From Pseudomonas fluorescens (GTDB lineage: Bacteria; Pseudomonadota; Gammaproteobacteria; Pseudomonadales; Pseudomonadaceae): a DNA stretch of 64,000 bases. The position numbers and the translations under genes are program-made. Shown here one piece after another: positions 1-8,516 of this stretch (position 1 is its first letter; every line of letters begins with the position of its first letter). Location of the stretch: positions 62,001-126,000 of the forward strand of contig NZ_JAGGOG010000006.1 in the NCBI RefSeq assembly GCF_018614655.1, given 5' to 3'. The notes below the pieces were generated by a model. It was given only the letters and a program-made list of their open reading frames with translations. It was not told the DNA's origin and did not search any database.

Positions 1-693
1 GCGGTAGAAGGCATCGGTGAAGACTTCATCCCCTCGATTGCCGACCTGTCCAGCGTGCGCCAGGCCTACTCCATCAGCGATGAAGAAAGCTTCGACCATG
101 CCCGGCAACTGCTGCGGGCCGAAGGTATTCTCGGGGGGTCTTCCACCGGTACCCTACTGGCGGCGGCCCTGCGTTACTGCCGCGAGCAGACTGAGCCAAA
201 ACGCGTCGTGACCTTTGTCTGCGACACCGGCACCCGCTACCTGTCCAAGGTCTACAACGACCAATGGATGAACGACCAGGGCCTGCTCCAGTACAAGCAC
301 TACGGCGACCTGCGCGATTTGATTGCCCGACGCTTCGAGGATGGCCGAGTGATCAGCGTCGGCCCGGACGATACGCTGCTCACCGCCTTCCAGCGCATGC
401 GCCTGGCAGATGTCTCGCAACTGCCGGTGCTGGTGGACGGCCAGCGCCTGGTAGGCGTGATTGACGAATCGGATATCTTGCTGGGCATGCACCAGGATGC
501 CTCGCACTTTCACATGACCGTGGCCAGCGCCATGACCAACACCCTGCAAACCCTCGCGCCCAGCGCCAGCCTGGCTGAACTGCAGGCGGAACTGGATCGC
601 GGGCTGGTGGCAATCATCGCCGACGACTCAGGCTTCCATGGCCTGATTACCCGCGTCGATCTGCTCAATCACTTACGGAGATCCCTTGCATGA
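1..693 (+). CDS. Cystathionine beta-synthase, 3' part (5' end outside window)
   Basis: The open frame enters from the left edge in frame 1 and ends at the TGA at 691-693, so only the last 230 residues are visible. The first ~90 residues are the C-terminal part of a fold-type II PLP enzyme, including a glycine/serine-rich stretch (GILGGSSTGT) and CDTGTRYLSKVYND, typical of CBS and cysteine synthases. The remaining ~130 residues hold two consecutive CBS domains (VISVGPDDTLLTAFQRM and LQTLAPSASLAELQ). That architecture separates CBS from plain cysteine synthase. The enzyme condenses homocysteine with serine to cystathionine. The next gene starts inside the stop codon (ATGA), so the two are probably translationally coupled as a reverse transsulfuration pair. 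Confidence 0.9.
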   Translation, partial: AVEGIGEDFIPSIADLSSVRQAYSISDEESFDHARQLLRAEGILGGSSTGTLLAAALRYCREQTEPKRVVTFVCDTGTRYLSKVYNDQWMNDQGLLQYKHYGDLRDLIARRFEDGRVISVGPDDTLLTAFQRMRLADVSQLPVLVDGQRLVGVIDESDILLGMHQDASHFHMTVASAMTNTLQTLAPSASLAELQAELDRGLVAIIADDSGFHGLITRVDLLNHLRRSLA

Positions 694-1856
694 GTCAGCA
701 CGATAAAACCGCCTTTGCCACCCGTGTCATCCATGCGGGGCAGTCGCCGGACCCGACGACCGGGGCGCTGATGCCGCCGATCTATGCCAACTCCACTTAC
801 CTGCAACAGAGCCCCGGCGTACACAAGGGCCTCGACTACGGGCGCTCCCACAACCCCACGCGCTTTGCCCTGGAGCGCTGCGTGGCAGACCTCGAAGGCG
901 GCACCCAGGCCTTCGCGTTTGCCTCCGGCCTGGCGGCGATTTCCACCGTGCTGGAACTGCTGGATGCCGGCGCCCACGTGGTCTCGGGCAATGACCTGTA
1001 CGGCGGCACGTTCCGCCTGTTCGACAAGGTGCGCCAACGCAGCGCCGGGCATCGCTTCAGCTTCGTCGACCTGAGCGATGTGGCGGCCTTTGAAGCGGCA
1101 TTGCAGGACGACACGCGGATGGTCTGGGTCGAGACGCCGAGCAATCCTTTGCTGAGCCTTACAGATCTCGCGGCCATCTCCCGCATCTGTCGTGCCCGGG
1201 GCATCATCTGCGTGGCTGACAACACCTTTGCCAGCCCGTGGATCCAGCGCCCGCTGGAGCTGGGTTTCGATATCGTGGTGCACTCGACCACCAAGTACCT
1301 GAACGGCCATTCGGATGTCATCGGCGGTATCGCGGTCGTCGGGCAGAACCCGGAGTTGGCCGAGCGCCTGGGCTTCCTGCAAAACTCCGTGGGTGCCATC
1401 GCCGGGCCCTTTGACGCGTTCCTCACCCTGCGCGGCGTGAAGACCTTGGCTCTACGCATGGAGCGTCATTGCAGTAATGCCCTGGAGCTGGCGACCTGGC
1501 TGGAGCAACAGCCGCAAGTAGCGCGGGTCTACTACCCGGGCCTTGCGTCACACCCTCAGCACGAACTGGCACGCCGGCAAATGCGCGGGTTCGGCGGGAT
1601 GATTTCCGTGGACCTGAAAAGCGACCTGGCCGGGGCCAAGCGTTTCCTCGAAAACGTACAGATCTTCGCCCTGGCTGAAAGCCTCGGCGGCGTTGAAAGC
1701 CTGATCGAACACCCGGCGATCATGACCCACGCCAGCATCCCCGCCGAAACGCGTGCGCAGCTGGGTATTGGCGATGGCCTGGTGCGTTTGTCAGTGGGCG
1801 TGGAAGACGTGGAAGACCTGCGCAAGGATCTGGCACAGGCCCTCGCGCAAATCTGA
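690..1856 (+). CDS. Cystathionine gamma-lyase / gamma-synthase family PLP enzyme
   Basis: 388 residues, full length for the Cys/Met metabolism PLP family (fold type I). The PLP lysine lies in VVHSTTKYLNGHSD, preceded by the cofactor-binding VADNTFASP segment. Family members cleave cystathionine to cysteine, ammonia and 2-oxobutyrate (gamma-lyase) or make it from O-acylhomoserine (gamma-synthase), and sequence alone separates these poorly. The 4-base ATGA overlap with the upstream cystathionine beta-synthase favours the lyase role, giving methionine-to-cysteine conversion. Methionine gamma-lyase is a less likely alternative. No terminator is evident in the 13 bases before the convergent SMP-30 gene. 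Confidence 0.88.
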   Translation: MSQHDKTAFATRVIHAGQSPDPTTGALMPPIYANSTYLQQSPGVHKGLDYGRSHNPTRFALERCVADLEGGTQAFAFASGLAAISTVLELLDAGAHVVSGNDLYGGTFRLFDKVRQRSAGHRFSFVDLSDVAAFEAALQDDTRMVWVETPSNPLLSLTDLAAISRICRARGIICVADNTFASPWIQRPLELGFDIVVHSTTKYLNGHSDVIGGIAVVGQNPELAERLGFLQNSVGAIAGPFDAFLTLRGVKTLALRMERHCSNALELATWLEQQPQVARVYYPGLASHPQHELARRQMRGFGGMISVDLKSDLAGAKRFLENVQIFALAESLGGVESLIEHPAIMTHASIPAETRAQLGIGDGLVRLSVGVEDVEDLRKDLAQALAQI

Positions 1857-1869
1857 ACAACGGGCTCAC

Positions 1870-2964
1870 TCAATCGGCAAAGGTGGCGCCCCGGGTGTTC
1901 ACAAACAACCCATACACCGAATGGCTGCCGGCCATGAACAGCCGGTTGCCTTCCCTCCCCCCGAAACATAAATTGGGGCAACGCTCCGGCAATGAGATGT
2001 GGCCGATAGCCTTGCCCTCAGGGTTGAACACCCGCACGCCATCGAGTTTTTCCAGGTCGGCCTTGGGGTCGCCATTGCCGCCCCAGCCGCACCAGAGGTT
2101 GCCACTTTCGTCACACTTCATGCCGTCGATGGCAGCGTAATCCAGGCCTTCGATGTGCTTGCGGCGTGCACCGAGGCTGCCATCGTCATTGACGTTGATC
2201 GCCCAGATCAGTCGGTTGGGTTTGGCTCGTCCCTCTACCACATAGAGGATCTTTTCATCCGGAGAAAAACACAGACCGTTGGGTCCGTTGAGGTCGTCGA
2301 TCACCCGGCTGACCTTGCCGCTGTCACCGTCAATGCGATACACGCCGTGAGGCTGGGTGGGCGTGACCTTGTGCCCCTCGTAGTTGTTGCCGGTCTGGAA
2401 CGGCGGGTCGCTGAACCATACCGAACCATCGCGCTTGCACACGATGTCATTGGGCGAGTTGAAAGGCTTGCCGTCAAAACTGTCGGCCAGCACGGTAATG
2501 CTGCCGTTGTGTTCGGTGCGGGTAATACGGCGACCTTCCCCCGACGTGGTCGAACCTTCGCAGACCAATAGTCGACCCTGACGATCGCGGCACATGCCGT
2601 TGGAAAAATTCGAGTGTGCCCGATACACCGACAGACTGTCGGTGACTTCATCCCAACGCATGATGCGGTTATTGGGAATATCACTGACCAACAGGTAACG
2701 CCCGTCGCCTACCCACACCGGGCCCTCCGCCCAGCGTAAACCAGTAGCAAGCCGCTCCACGCTGGCATTGAACAACCTGAGGTCGAGGAAGCTGTCGTCG
2801 AGAATCTTGATCAACGGGTCCGGGTAGCGTTGGCTCAGCGGCTCGGCCTGGGCCAGCCGAGGCAGGTTGCCGAGTACTGCGACCGTTGCCGATACCGCCA
2901 GGGTTCGCTTGAGAAACAGCCGGCGGCTGTTATCCGTCGAGTGGGACGAAGGGGCAAAATTCAT
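1870..2964 (-). CDS. SMP-30/gluconolactonase/LRE family protein, Tat-exported
   Basis: 364 residues forming a six-bladed propeller of the SMP-30/gluconolactonase family. Recognisable segments are LATGLRWAEGPVWVGDGRYLLVSDIPNNRIMRW near the N-terminus, then FNSPNDIVCKRDGSVWFSDPPF and GPNGLCFSPDEKILYV, which carry the usual metal-binding E, N and D positions. The N-terminus has a Tat signal: SRRLFLK at residues 13-19, a hydrophobic stretch and LAQA around residue 40. Export to the periplasm follows as an inference. Family members hydrolyse sugar lactones; the substrate here is unknown. It is divergent from an NTF2-like gene, and each gene has a TTGTACGATG copy upstream. Confidence 0.85.
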   Translation of the reverse strand: MNFAPSSHSTDNSRRLFLKRTLAVSATVAVLGNLPRLAQAEPLSQRYPDPLIKILDDSFLDLRLFNASVERLATGLRWAEGPVWVGDGRYLLVSDIPNNRIMRWDEVTDSLSVYRAHSNFSNGMCRDRQGRLLVCEGSTTSGEGRRITRTEHNGSITVLADSFDGKPFNSPNDIVCKRDGSVWFSDPPFQTGNNYEGHKVTPTQPHGVYRIDGDSGKVSRVIDDLNGPNGLCFSPDEKILYVVEGRAKPNRLIWAINVNDDGSLGARRKHIEGLDYAAIDGMKCDESGNLWCGWGGNGDPKADLEKLDGVRVFNPEGKAIGHISLPERCPNLCFGGREGNRLFMAGSHSVYGLFVNTRGATFAD

Positions 2965-3021
2965 GATGGGTCTCCGTTATTTATTGTTAGACGGGGGCGC
3001 CATTTTTAACTTGTGATGAGA

Positions 3022-3121
3022 CATCGTACAAGATGATTTACTCACAAATATCTGGGATTTTAGCAGGAATGGTAAATTTCACTTTCCTTTTTATAGGCAG
3101 TTATTGCAATGTTGTACGATG
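3022..3121. promoter_or_regulatory. Divergent intergenic region with a paired inverted 10-mer, putative operator pair
   Basis: The 224-base gap between the SMP-30 gene (ATG at 2964, minus) and the NTF2-like gene (ATG at 3189, plus) contains CATCGTACAA at 3022-3031 and its exact reverse complement TTGTACGATG at 3112-3121. Read in each gene's own direction, both genes have TTGTACGATG about 57-67 bases before the start codon, followed by a related tail (TCTCAT or ACATGA). This is what a shared operator controlling both genes would look like. No regulator gene lies beside it. The binding protein is unknown; a GntR/FadR-type factor is a guess. Confidence 0.4.
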
Positions 3122-3188
3122 ACATGAAAGCTGACACTCGCAAAGTCCGCCTTGTCCGTGCGTCCCCCATAACAAAAAGGAAATTCCC

Positions 3189-3620
3189 ATGCAAAATGTC
3201 AAAGTGATGATCGGTTTTCTGTGCCTGTTCAGCGGCTATGTGGTCGCCAGCCCGGCCGCTGCCGACAAGGATGTCGCCCAGGCCGTCGACCACCTGACTC
3301 AAGCCATGCTGCACAAAAACATCCCCCAGCTTCAGGCCCTCACTGCGGACAACCTCACCTACGGCCACTCCAGCGGCAAGATCCAGAACAAGCAGGCATT
3401 CATCGCCGATATCGAAACCGGCCGCAGCGGCTTCAAGACCCTGGAAATGCAGAAACAAACCATTACTCTGAACGGCGACACTGCCCTGGTGCGCAATCAC
3501 TTCTCGGCGCAGGCGGTTAACAGCGGCGTAGAAGTACCGACCGAGATCGAGAACTTTCAGGTCTGGCAGAAGCAAAAAGGCCAATGGCTGCTGATTGGGC
3601 GGCAGGCGTTCAAGTTCTGA
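3189..3620 (+). CDS. Secreted NTF2-like / DUF4440 family protein
   Basis: 143 residues. The first ~25 are a Sec signal peptide (MQNVKVMIGFLCLFSGYVVASPAAA). The mature part has the cone-shaped NTF2-like (SnoaL/DUF4440) pattern: VDHLTQAMLHKNIPQLQALTADNLTYGHSSGK, ending in the beta-rich TEIENFQVWQKQKGQWLLIGRQAFKF. The YGHSSG motif is common in DUF4440 proteins. Family members bind small hydrophobic ligands or act as isomerases; no function can be fixed here. The ATG is preceded by AAAAGGAAATTCCC, a good ribosome-binding site. Pairing with the SMP-30 gene and the shared upstream 10-mer suggest joint regulation and a periplasmic role. Confidence 0.8.
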   Translation: MQNVKVMIGFLCLFSGYVVASPAAADKDVAQAVDHLTQAMLHKNIPQLQALTADNLTYGHSSGKIQNKQAFIADIETGRSGFKTLEMQKQTITLNGDTALVRNHFSAQAVNSGVEVPTEIENFQVWQKQKGQWLLIGRQAFKF

Positions 3621-3631
3621 GCACACTGTTT

Positions 3632-3986
3632 CTGTAGCCGCTCTGCGATGGGTTCAAGCGGGCCCTGAGGGCCAGCCCTTTCAAGGTCTTTGAAAAGTCA
3701 GTCGCATCAGGCCAGGAATGAAGATCTAACCGGCGCCGTAAACCCTTGTGGGAGTTGTCGAGCCTTAGCGAGGCTGCGATGACGTCGGCACAGCCAACAT
3801 TGAAGGTGCCTGACCCGCCGCTATCGCAGCCTCGCTAAAGCTCGACAACTCCCACAGTTGATCTTCACTGGCCTGAGCTGGATGTTTCAACCCTATTTGG
3901 CTGCATTCTCAAAGACCTTGAAAGGGGTGGCCCTGAGGGCGGTCCTGCGGCCCGCATCGCAGCCTCGTGCCTCGGCAGCGGCTACA
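3632..3986. repeat. Nested inverted-repeat (REP/BIME-like) element
   Basis: This fills the ~400-base gap after the NTF2-like gene; I see no gene in it. The outermost arms are TGTAGCCGCT at 3632 and AGCGGCTACA ending at 3986 (family A, also found at 7511, 15114, 29830, 43919 and 46225). Inside are CCTTTCAAGGTCTTTGA near 3678 and its inverse near 3909. Innermost are a ~35-base arm from about 3750 (TGGGAGTTGTCGAGCC...) and its inverse ending near 3856. Three palindrome families are therefore nested, as if one element had inserted into another. Confidence 0.7.
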
Positions 3987-4017
3987 AACCAAGTCCGTGC
4001 CCACGGGGCAAACTCGC

Positions 4018-5358
4018 TCACCACGCCACCAACCGTCGCACCTTGATCAACGCCTCGCGCAGCACTGCCATCTCCACCGAGCCCAGCGCCAGGCGAAGCG
4101 CATGGGGCACATGCACCGTCGTCGCAAACGGCTCGGCGGTGGACACTGAAATATTCTCCCGGGTCAGCGCCATGGCGAACTGATCCGCGCGGGCATCTTC
4201 CGGCAACGGCAGCCACAGAAAATACGAAGATGGATGGCGAATGTAATCCAGCCCGGCCAGCACTTCATCCGCCAGCGCCTGACGCGCCTGAGCATCCTTG
4301 CGCTTTTGCGCTTCCAGTTGCAGGACGGTGCCGTCTTCGATCCAGGCAACGGCGATGGCCGTCATCACCCCGGGCGCGTTCCAGACAGTCGCCATGATGG
4401 TGCGCTCCAACGCGTGCACCCATTGAAGGGGCGCAGCCACGAAGCCAACACGCAAACCGGTGGCGACGCTCTTGGACAGCCCTGAAATGTACACCGTGCG
4501 TTCCGGTGCCAACTCCGCCAGCGGTGGCGGCGCGTCCTCTGCCAGGAAGGCATAGGCCGCATCTTCGATAAGGATCAGGTCGTGCTGGCGGGCGATCGTC
4601 ACCAACTGCTGACGCTGCTCGATGCCCAACACCCAGCCCAGGGGATTATGCAGGGTCGGGATGCTGTATACCGCGCGCACCTTGCGCCGGCGGCAAAGGT
4701 CTTCCAGAAAGCCAAGGTCAGGGCCTGCCGCCGTGACCGGGAGGGCGACGATTTCAAGGTGCAGCGCCTCGGCCAGCACCTTGAAGCCCGAGTAGGTCAG
4801 CCCATCCACCGCCACCACATCACCGGGCTTGAGCAACGCCATCATCGCCACCGCCAGGCCATGCTGGGCGCCGCTGACCATCAGCACTTGCTCGCCCAGG
4901 ACCGTCAGCCCCCGGCTGCGCAGGTGACGCGCCACTGCAGCCCGTTCATGCGCCCGCCCGCCATGGGGTTGATAGCGCAACAGCGACTCCAGATCGCCAG
5001 ACAACGCCAACTGCCGCAACGCGGTGCGCAGCAGGTCGGCCTGACCGGGTAACGATGGGTAGTTGAAGTTGAGATCGATCATGCCGGCCGCCACGGCGAC
5101 CTGCAAGATCCCCTGCCCCGGCGACAGCGTTATCTCCCGCACAAAGGTCCCGCGACCGGTTTCGCCGCTGACCAACCCCATGGCCGCAAGCTCGGTATAC
5201 ACCCGGCTGGCCGTGACCAATGCCAAGCCGTAAGTGCTCGCCAACTGCCGGTGCGTCGGCAAGCGCGTACCGGGCGCCAGGCTTCCGGAGCGAATGTCCC
5301 TGGCGAAGGTATCGACCAGCGACTTGTAGCGGGCGCGAGGCATAGGCGGCGTATCCAT
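4018..5358 (-). CDS. MocR-type regulator (GntR HTH fused to PLP aminotransferase domain)
   Basis: 446 residues. Residues ~10-75 are a GntR winged helix (RSGSLAPGTRLPTHRQLASTYGLALVTASRVYTELAAMGLV). From ~95 to the end is a fold-type I aminotransferase domain with the PLP lysine in YISGLSKSVATGLRVGF. MocR proteins are transcription factors that sense PLP or amino-acid metabolites. Its start lies 76 bases from the divergent DMT transporter gene at 5435, the usual arrangement in which a MocR factor controls its neighbour, so regulation of that exporter is a reasonable inference. It is unlikely to be a free aminotransferase because the DNA-binding domain is intact. Confidence 0.88.
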   Translation of the reverse strand: MDTPPMPRARYKSLVDTFARDIRSGSLAPGTRLPTHRQLASTYGLALVTASRVYTELAAMGLVSGETGRGTFVREITLSPGQGILQVAVAAGMIDLNFNYPSLPGQADLLRTALRQLALSGDLESLLRYQPHGGRAHERAAVARHLRSRGLTVLGEQVLMVSGAQHGLAVAMMALLKPGDVVAVDGLTYSGFKVLAEALHLEIVALPVTAAGPDLGFLEDLCRRRKVRAVYSIPTLHNPLGWVLGIEQRQQLVTIARQHDLILIEDAAYAFLAEDAPPPLAELAPERTVYISGLSKSVATGLRVGFVAAPLQWVHALERTIMATVWNAPGVMTAIAVAWIEDGTVLQLEAQKRKDAQARQALADEVLAGLDYIRHPSSYFLWLPLPEDARADQFAMALTRENISVSTAEPFATTVHVPHALRLALGSVEMAVLREALIKVRRLVAW

Positions 5359-5434
5359 GACAATTTTTTGATTGTCTTAATCTTCGATCATAGGATGCCC
5401 AAGATGCAACCCATCCTTATCGAGCCTGCCTCTC

Positions 5435-6328
5435 ATGGAACGTACCGCCCCCCTGAATGCCCTGGAACACAACAACACCCGCGGCTGGATCAATGGTTTT
5501 ATCGGCGTGGTGATTTTCAGCGGCTCACTGCCGGCGACCCGCTTGGCGGTGCTGGAATTCAATCCAATTTTCCTGACCGTGGCTCGAGCGACCATCGCCG
5601 CGCTGTTGGCGCTGTGCCTGCTGTGGCTGTTCAAGGAAAAACGCCCTGCCCGCCATCAACGGGTACCGCTGATCATCGTTGCGCTGGGAGTAGTGATCGG
5701 CTTTCCACTGCTGACGGCACTGGCGTTGCAATACGTGACCTCCGCTCATTCCATCGTGTTTGTCGGCCTGCTGCCCTTGGCCACTGCTGTGTTCGGCGTG
5801 CTGCGCGGTGGCGAGCGCCCCCGGCCGGTGTTCTGGCTGTTCTCGATACTGGGCAGCCTGCTGGTGATGGGCTATGCGGTTTCCCAAGGGTTGAGCGCGG
5901 CCCCCGCCGGCGACCTGCTGATGTTGCTGGCGATACTGGCGTGCGGCCTGGGTTATGCCGAAGGGGCAAAGCTGTCCCGGACCCTCGGCGGGTGGCAAGT
6001 GATCTGCTGGGCACTGGTGGTGTCATTACCGGTGGTGGCACCGCTGACCTTGCTGCTGATGCCCGCTTCATTCTCGGGCATCAGCCTGCCGGCCTGGTTG
6101 AGCCTTGCCTATGTGTCGCTGTTCAGCATGCTGATCGGCTTTGTGTTCTGGTATCGCGGATTGGCCCAGGGTGGCATTGCTGCTGTCGGCCAGTTGCAGT
6201 TGTTGCAACCGTTCTTCGGCCTGGCGCTGGCGGCGACTCTGCTCCATGAACGCGTCAGCCCGGGCATGCTGGCGGTCACTGTGGCGGTGATTCTGTGCGT
6301 GGCCGGGGCGAAGAGGTTCGCTCGGTAG
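5435..6328 (+). CDS. DMT superfamily transporter, EamA family
   Basis: 297 residues with about ten hydrophobic helices arranged as two EamA repeats: GWINGFIGVVIFSGSLPATRLAVLEFNP opens the first and LPAWLSLAYVSLFSMLIGFVFWYRGLAQGG lies in the second. The family exports amino acids and other small metabolites across the inner membrane. The divergent MocR regulator 76 bases away suggests control by an amino-acid or vitamin B6-linked signal. The substrate cannot be read from sequence. Confidence 0.87.
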   Translation: MERTAPLNALEHNNTRGWINGFIGVVIFSGSLPATRLAVLEFNPIFLTVARATIAALLALCLLWLFKEKRPARHQRVPLIIVALGVVIGFPLLTALALQYVTSAHSIVFVGLLPLATAVFGVLRGGERPRPVFWLFSILGSLLVMGYAVSQGLSAAPAGDLLMLLAILACGLGYAEGAKLSRTLGGWQVICWALVVSLPVVAPLTLLLMPASFSGISLPAWLSLAYVSLFSMLIGFVFWYRGLAQGGIAAVGQLQLLQPFFGLALAATLLHERVSPGMLAVTVAVILCVAGAKRFAR

Positions 6329-6336
6329 CACCTTAT

Positions 6337-6897
6337 TCAACGCTGCGGCGCGACGATCTTGAACTTGATGGTGATTGCATTGGACACCGCGCTGTCTGCC
6401 CATTCCCCCGCACCGATATTGAACTCGGCACGCTTGAGCACAAGCTCGCCATCAAACACGCCGATACCGCCCTGCTCCTTGAGGGCTACCTGCACATCGA
6501 CCGGCCGGGTCTGCCCCTTGAGGGTCAGGTTGCCGCTGAACAGGTAAAGGTTGCCTCCCAAGTCGGTGACGCGCGTCGATTCAAAGGTACCCACCGGAAA
6601 CGTCGCCATGTCGAACCAGCCGGGCTTGGTCAGTTCGGTGTTCGCATCGCTGCTGCCGGCATCAATGCTCGACAGTTGGATCTTCAGTACAGCGCGGGAA
6701 GCAGCAGGATTTTGCGTATCAAAATCCAGGGCCGCCTCATACTGGCCGAAGGTGCCGTACACCTGCCGTCCCATCTGGTCATAGGTGAAGCTGATGGTAC
6801 TGGCGGCCGGATTGACGTAGGTGTATTCCACGGCCTGTGCATTGCACAGGGCAAAGAGAGTAACCAATGCGGCAGAAGGTAAAAATCGGCGACTCAT
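6337..6897 (-). CDS. YceI family periplasmic protein
   Basis: 186 residues. A Sec signal peptide (MSRRFLPSAALVTLFALCNAQA) is followed by the YceI lipocalin-like barrel: YTYVNPAASTISFTYDQMGRQVYGTFGQYEAALDFD, with the family's later FPVGTFESTRV and NLTLKGQTRPVDVQVAL segments. YceI proteins bind isoprenoid or other lipid-like ligands in the periplasm and several respond to base or oxidative stress. The start ATG is preceded on the minus strand by GGAGAACTTC. It converges on the DMT gene with an 8-base gap. Confidence 0.88.
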   Translation of the reverse strand: MSRRFLPSAALVTLFALCNAQAVEYTYVNPAASTISFTYDQMGRQVYGTFGQYEAALDFDTQNPAASRAVLKIQLSSIDAGSSDANTELTKPGWFDMATFPVGTFESTRVTDLGGNLYLFSGNLTLKGQTRPVDVQVALKEQGGIGVFDGELVLKRAEFNIGAGEWADSAVSNAITIKFKIVAPQR

Positions 6898-7006
6898 GAA
6901 GTTCTCCGCAAGGGCAAAGGGTGAGCACTGGATTTATTCCGGCATCTGGCATTAGGCTCGTGACCTCTAACGCAGGTTAGCTGCCCCAGAACAATAAGGA
7001 TCCCCG

Positions 7007-7495
7007 ATGCATACCCTTTCATTGCAGGACACCGCCGCCCCTGAAGGCATTTGCTACGGCTGCGGTGGCAGCAACCCGCATGGATTGCATATCCAAAGCC
7101 GCTGGGATGCAGACGGTATCCACGTCATCGCCGAACATCTACCCGACGGCAAATACTCCGGCTGGCCCGACCTGGTCTATGGTGGACTGATCGCGATGCT
7201 GGTTGACTGCCACTCCAACTGGACCGCTATGGCCTACCACTACCGGGCTGAAAACCGCGAGCCGGGCAGCCTGCCGCGCATCGACTGCGTCACCGGCAAC
7301 CTGGGCATCAAGTTCATCAAGCCGACGCCCATGGGCGTGCTGCTGACCTTGCGGGCAAAGGTTGAGGGTGAAGTCGGGCGCAAGAGCCGCGTGGTCTGCG
7401 AGGTGTACGCCGGTGACGTGCTCACGGCGATTGGCGATTCGATTTTTGTGCGGGTCGATACCGGACAGTTGGCAGCCGCCGCCCACAAACTTTAA
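7007..7495 (+). CDS. PaaI-type hotdog-fold thioesterase
   Basis: 162 residues. The segment YSGWPDLVYGGLIAMLVDCHSNWTA matches the hotdog thioesterase helix in which HGG/YGG is followed by an acidic residue; here the Asp is in LVDCH. The N-terminus has GICYGCGGSNPHGLHIQSRW, a CxxC-like opening seen in a subgroup of pseudomonad PaaI proteins. The likely role is hydrolysis of acyl-CoA thioesters; the acyl group is unknown. AAGGATCCCCG precedes the ATG. It ends just before a family A repeat. Confidence 0.82.
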   Translation: MHTLSLQDTAAPEGICYGCGGSNPHGLHIQSRWDADGIHVIAEHLPDGKYSGWPDLVYGGLIAMLVDCHSNWTAMAYHYRAENREPGSLPRIDCVTGNLGIKFIKPTPMGVLLTLRAKVEGEVGRKSRVVCEVYAGDVLTAIGDSIFVRVDTGQLAAAAHKL

Positions 7496-7510
7496 ACTCG
7501 CAAAAAACCC

Positions 7511-7612
7511 GTAGCCGCTGTCGAGGTACGAGGCTGCGATGCGTGTCCGCAGGACCGCCCCCGAGGGTCGCTTCGCACTCCAGCGCAGCCTCGTACCTCG
7601 GCGGCGGCTACA
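7511..7612. repeat. REP-like inverted repeat, family A
   Basis: The arms are GTAGCCGCTGTCGAGGTACG at 7511 and the near-inverse CGTACCTCGGCGGCGGCTAC ending at 7611, around a GC-rich centre. The 3' end runs directly into the AAGGAG ribosome-binding site of the gene starting at 7625, so a folded repeat could influence that gene's translation. Confidence 0.75.
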
Positions 7613-7624
7613 AGGAGCACACCG

Positions 7625-8512
7625 ATGACTCGTCTGACCGCCAAAGACTTCGCCCCTGAGCTGCTGGAACTCTACGACGGCTACGCCCACGGCAAGCTCA
7701 ACCGCCGCGAGTTCCTGGACCGAGCTGCACTGTTCACCTTTGGTGGGCTGACAGCCTCGGCGCTGCTCGCAGCCTTGAGCCCGAACTACGCCCTGGCCGA
7801 GCAGGTGAAATTCACCGACCCGGACATCGTCGCCGACTACATCACCTACCCCTCGCCCAAGGGCAACGGCACCGTGCGCGGCTACCTGGTGCGTCCAGCC
7901 AAAACCAGCGGGAAAATCCCCGCCGTGGTGGTCGTGCACGAAAACCGTGGCCTCAACCCGTATATCGAAGACGTCGCCCGGCGCCTGGCCAAGGCCGGCT
8001 TTCTCGCCCTGGCTCCCGATGGCCTGACTTCGGTGGGTGGCTACCCAGGCAATGATGAAAAAGGCGTGGAACTGCAGCAGAAAGTCGATCCTGAAAAGCT
8101 GATGAACGACTTTTTCGCCGCTATCGAATGGCTGATGCACCACGACGCCAGCACCGGCAAGGTCGGCATCACGGGCTTCTGCTATGGCGGTGGCGTGACC
8201 AATGCGGCGGCGGTGGCCTATCCCGAATTGGGCGCGGCGGTGTCGTTTTATGGACGCCAGCCGGACGCCAAGGATGTGCCACGGATCAAGGCACCGATCC
8301 TGTTGCATTACGGTGAACTGGACACGCGGATCAATGAGGGTTGGCCAGCGTATGAAAAGGCCTTGAAGGCGGCTGGCACCACCTATGAAGCGTTTATCTA
8401 CAAGGGCGCCAATCACGGTTTTCATAATGATTCGACGCCGAGGTACGACGAAGCGGCAGCGAACCTGGCGTGGGAGCGGACGTTGGGGTGGTTTCGTAAA
8501 TACTTGGCTTAG
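7625..8512 (+). CDS. Dienelactone hydrolase family protein, Tat-type N-terminus
   Basis: 295 residues, an alpha/beta hydrolase of the dienelactone hydrolase family. The nucleophile elbow [10 protein letters not shown] carries cysteine in place of serine, as in true DLH. The acid is probably the Asp in YGELDTRI, and the His is in GANHGFHND. The N-terminus has an NRREFLD twin-arginine motif (R27-R28) followed by a hydrophobic segment and ALA near residue 59, so export through Tat is likely. The family opens lactone rings in chloroaromatic breakdown, but exported members next to unrelated genes have unknown substrates. The ribosome-binding site abuts a family A repeat. Confidence 0.87.
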   Translation: MTRLTAKDFAPELLELYDGYAHGKLNRREFLDRAALFTFGGLTASALLAALSPNYALAEQVKFTDPDIVADYITYPSPKGNGTVRGYLVRPAKTSGKIPAVVVVHENRGLNPYIEDVARRLAKAGFLALAPDGLTSVGGYPGNDEKGVELQQKVDPEKLMNDFFAAIEWLMHHDASTGKVGITGFCYGGGVTNAAAVAYPELGAAVSFYGRQPDAKDVPRIKAPILLHYGELDTRINEGWPAYEKALKAAGTTYEAFIYKGANHGFHNDSTPRYDEAAANLAWERTLGWFRKYLA

Positions 8513-8516
8513 CGCC

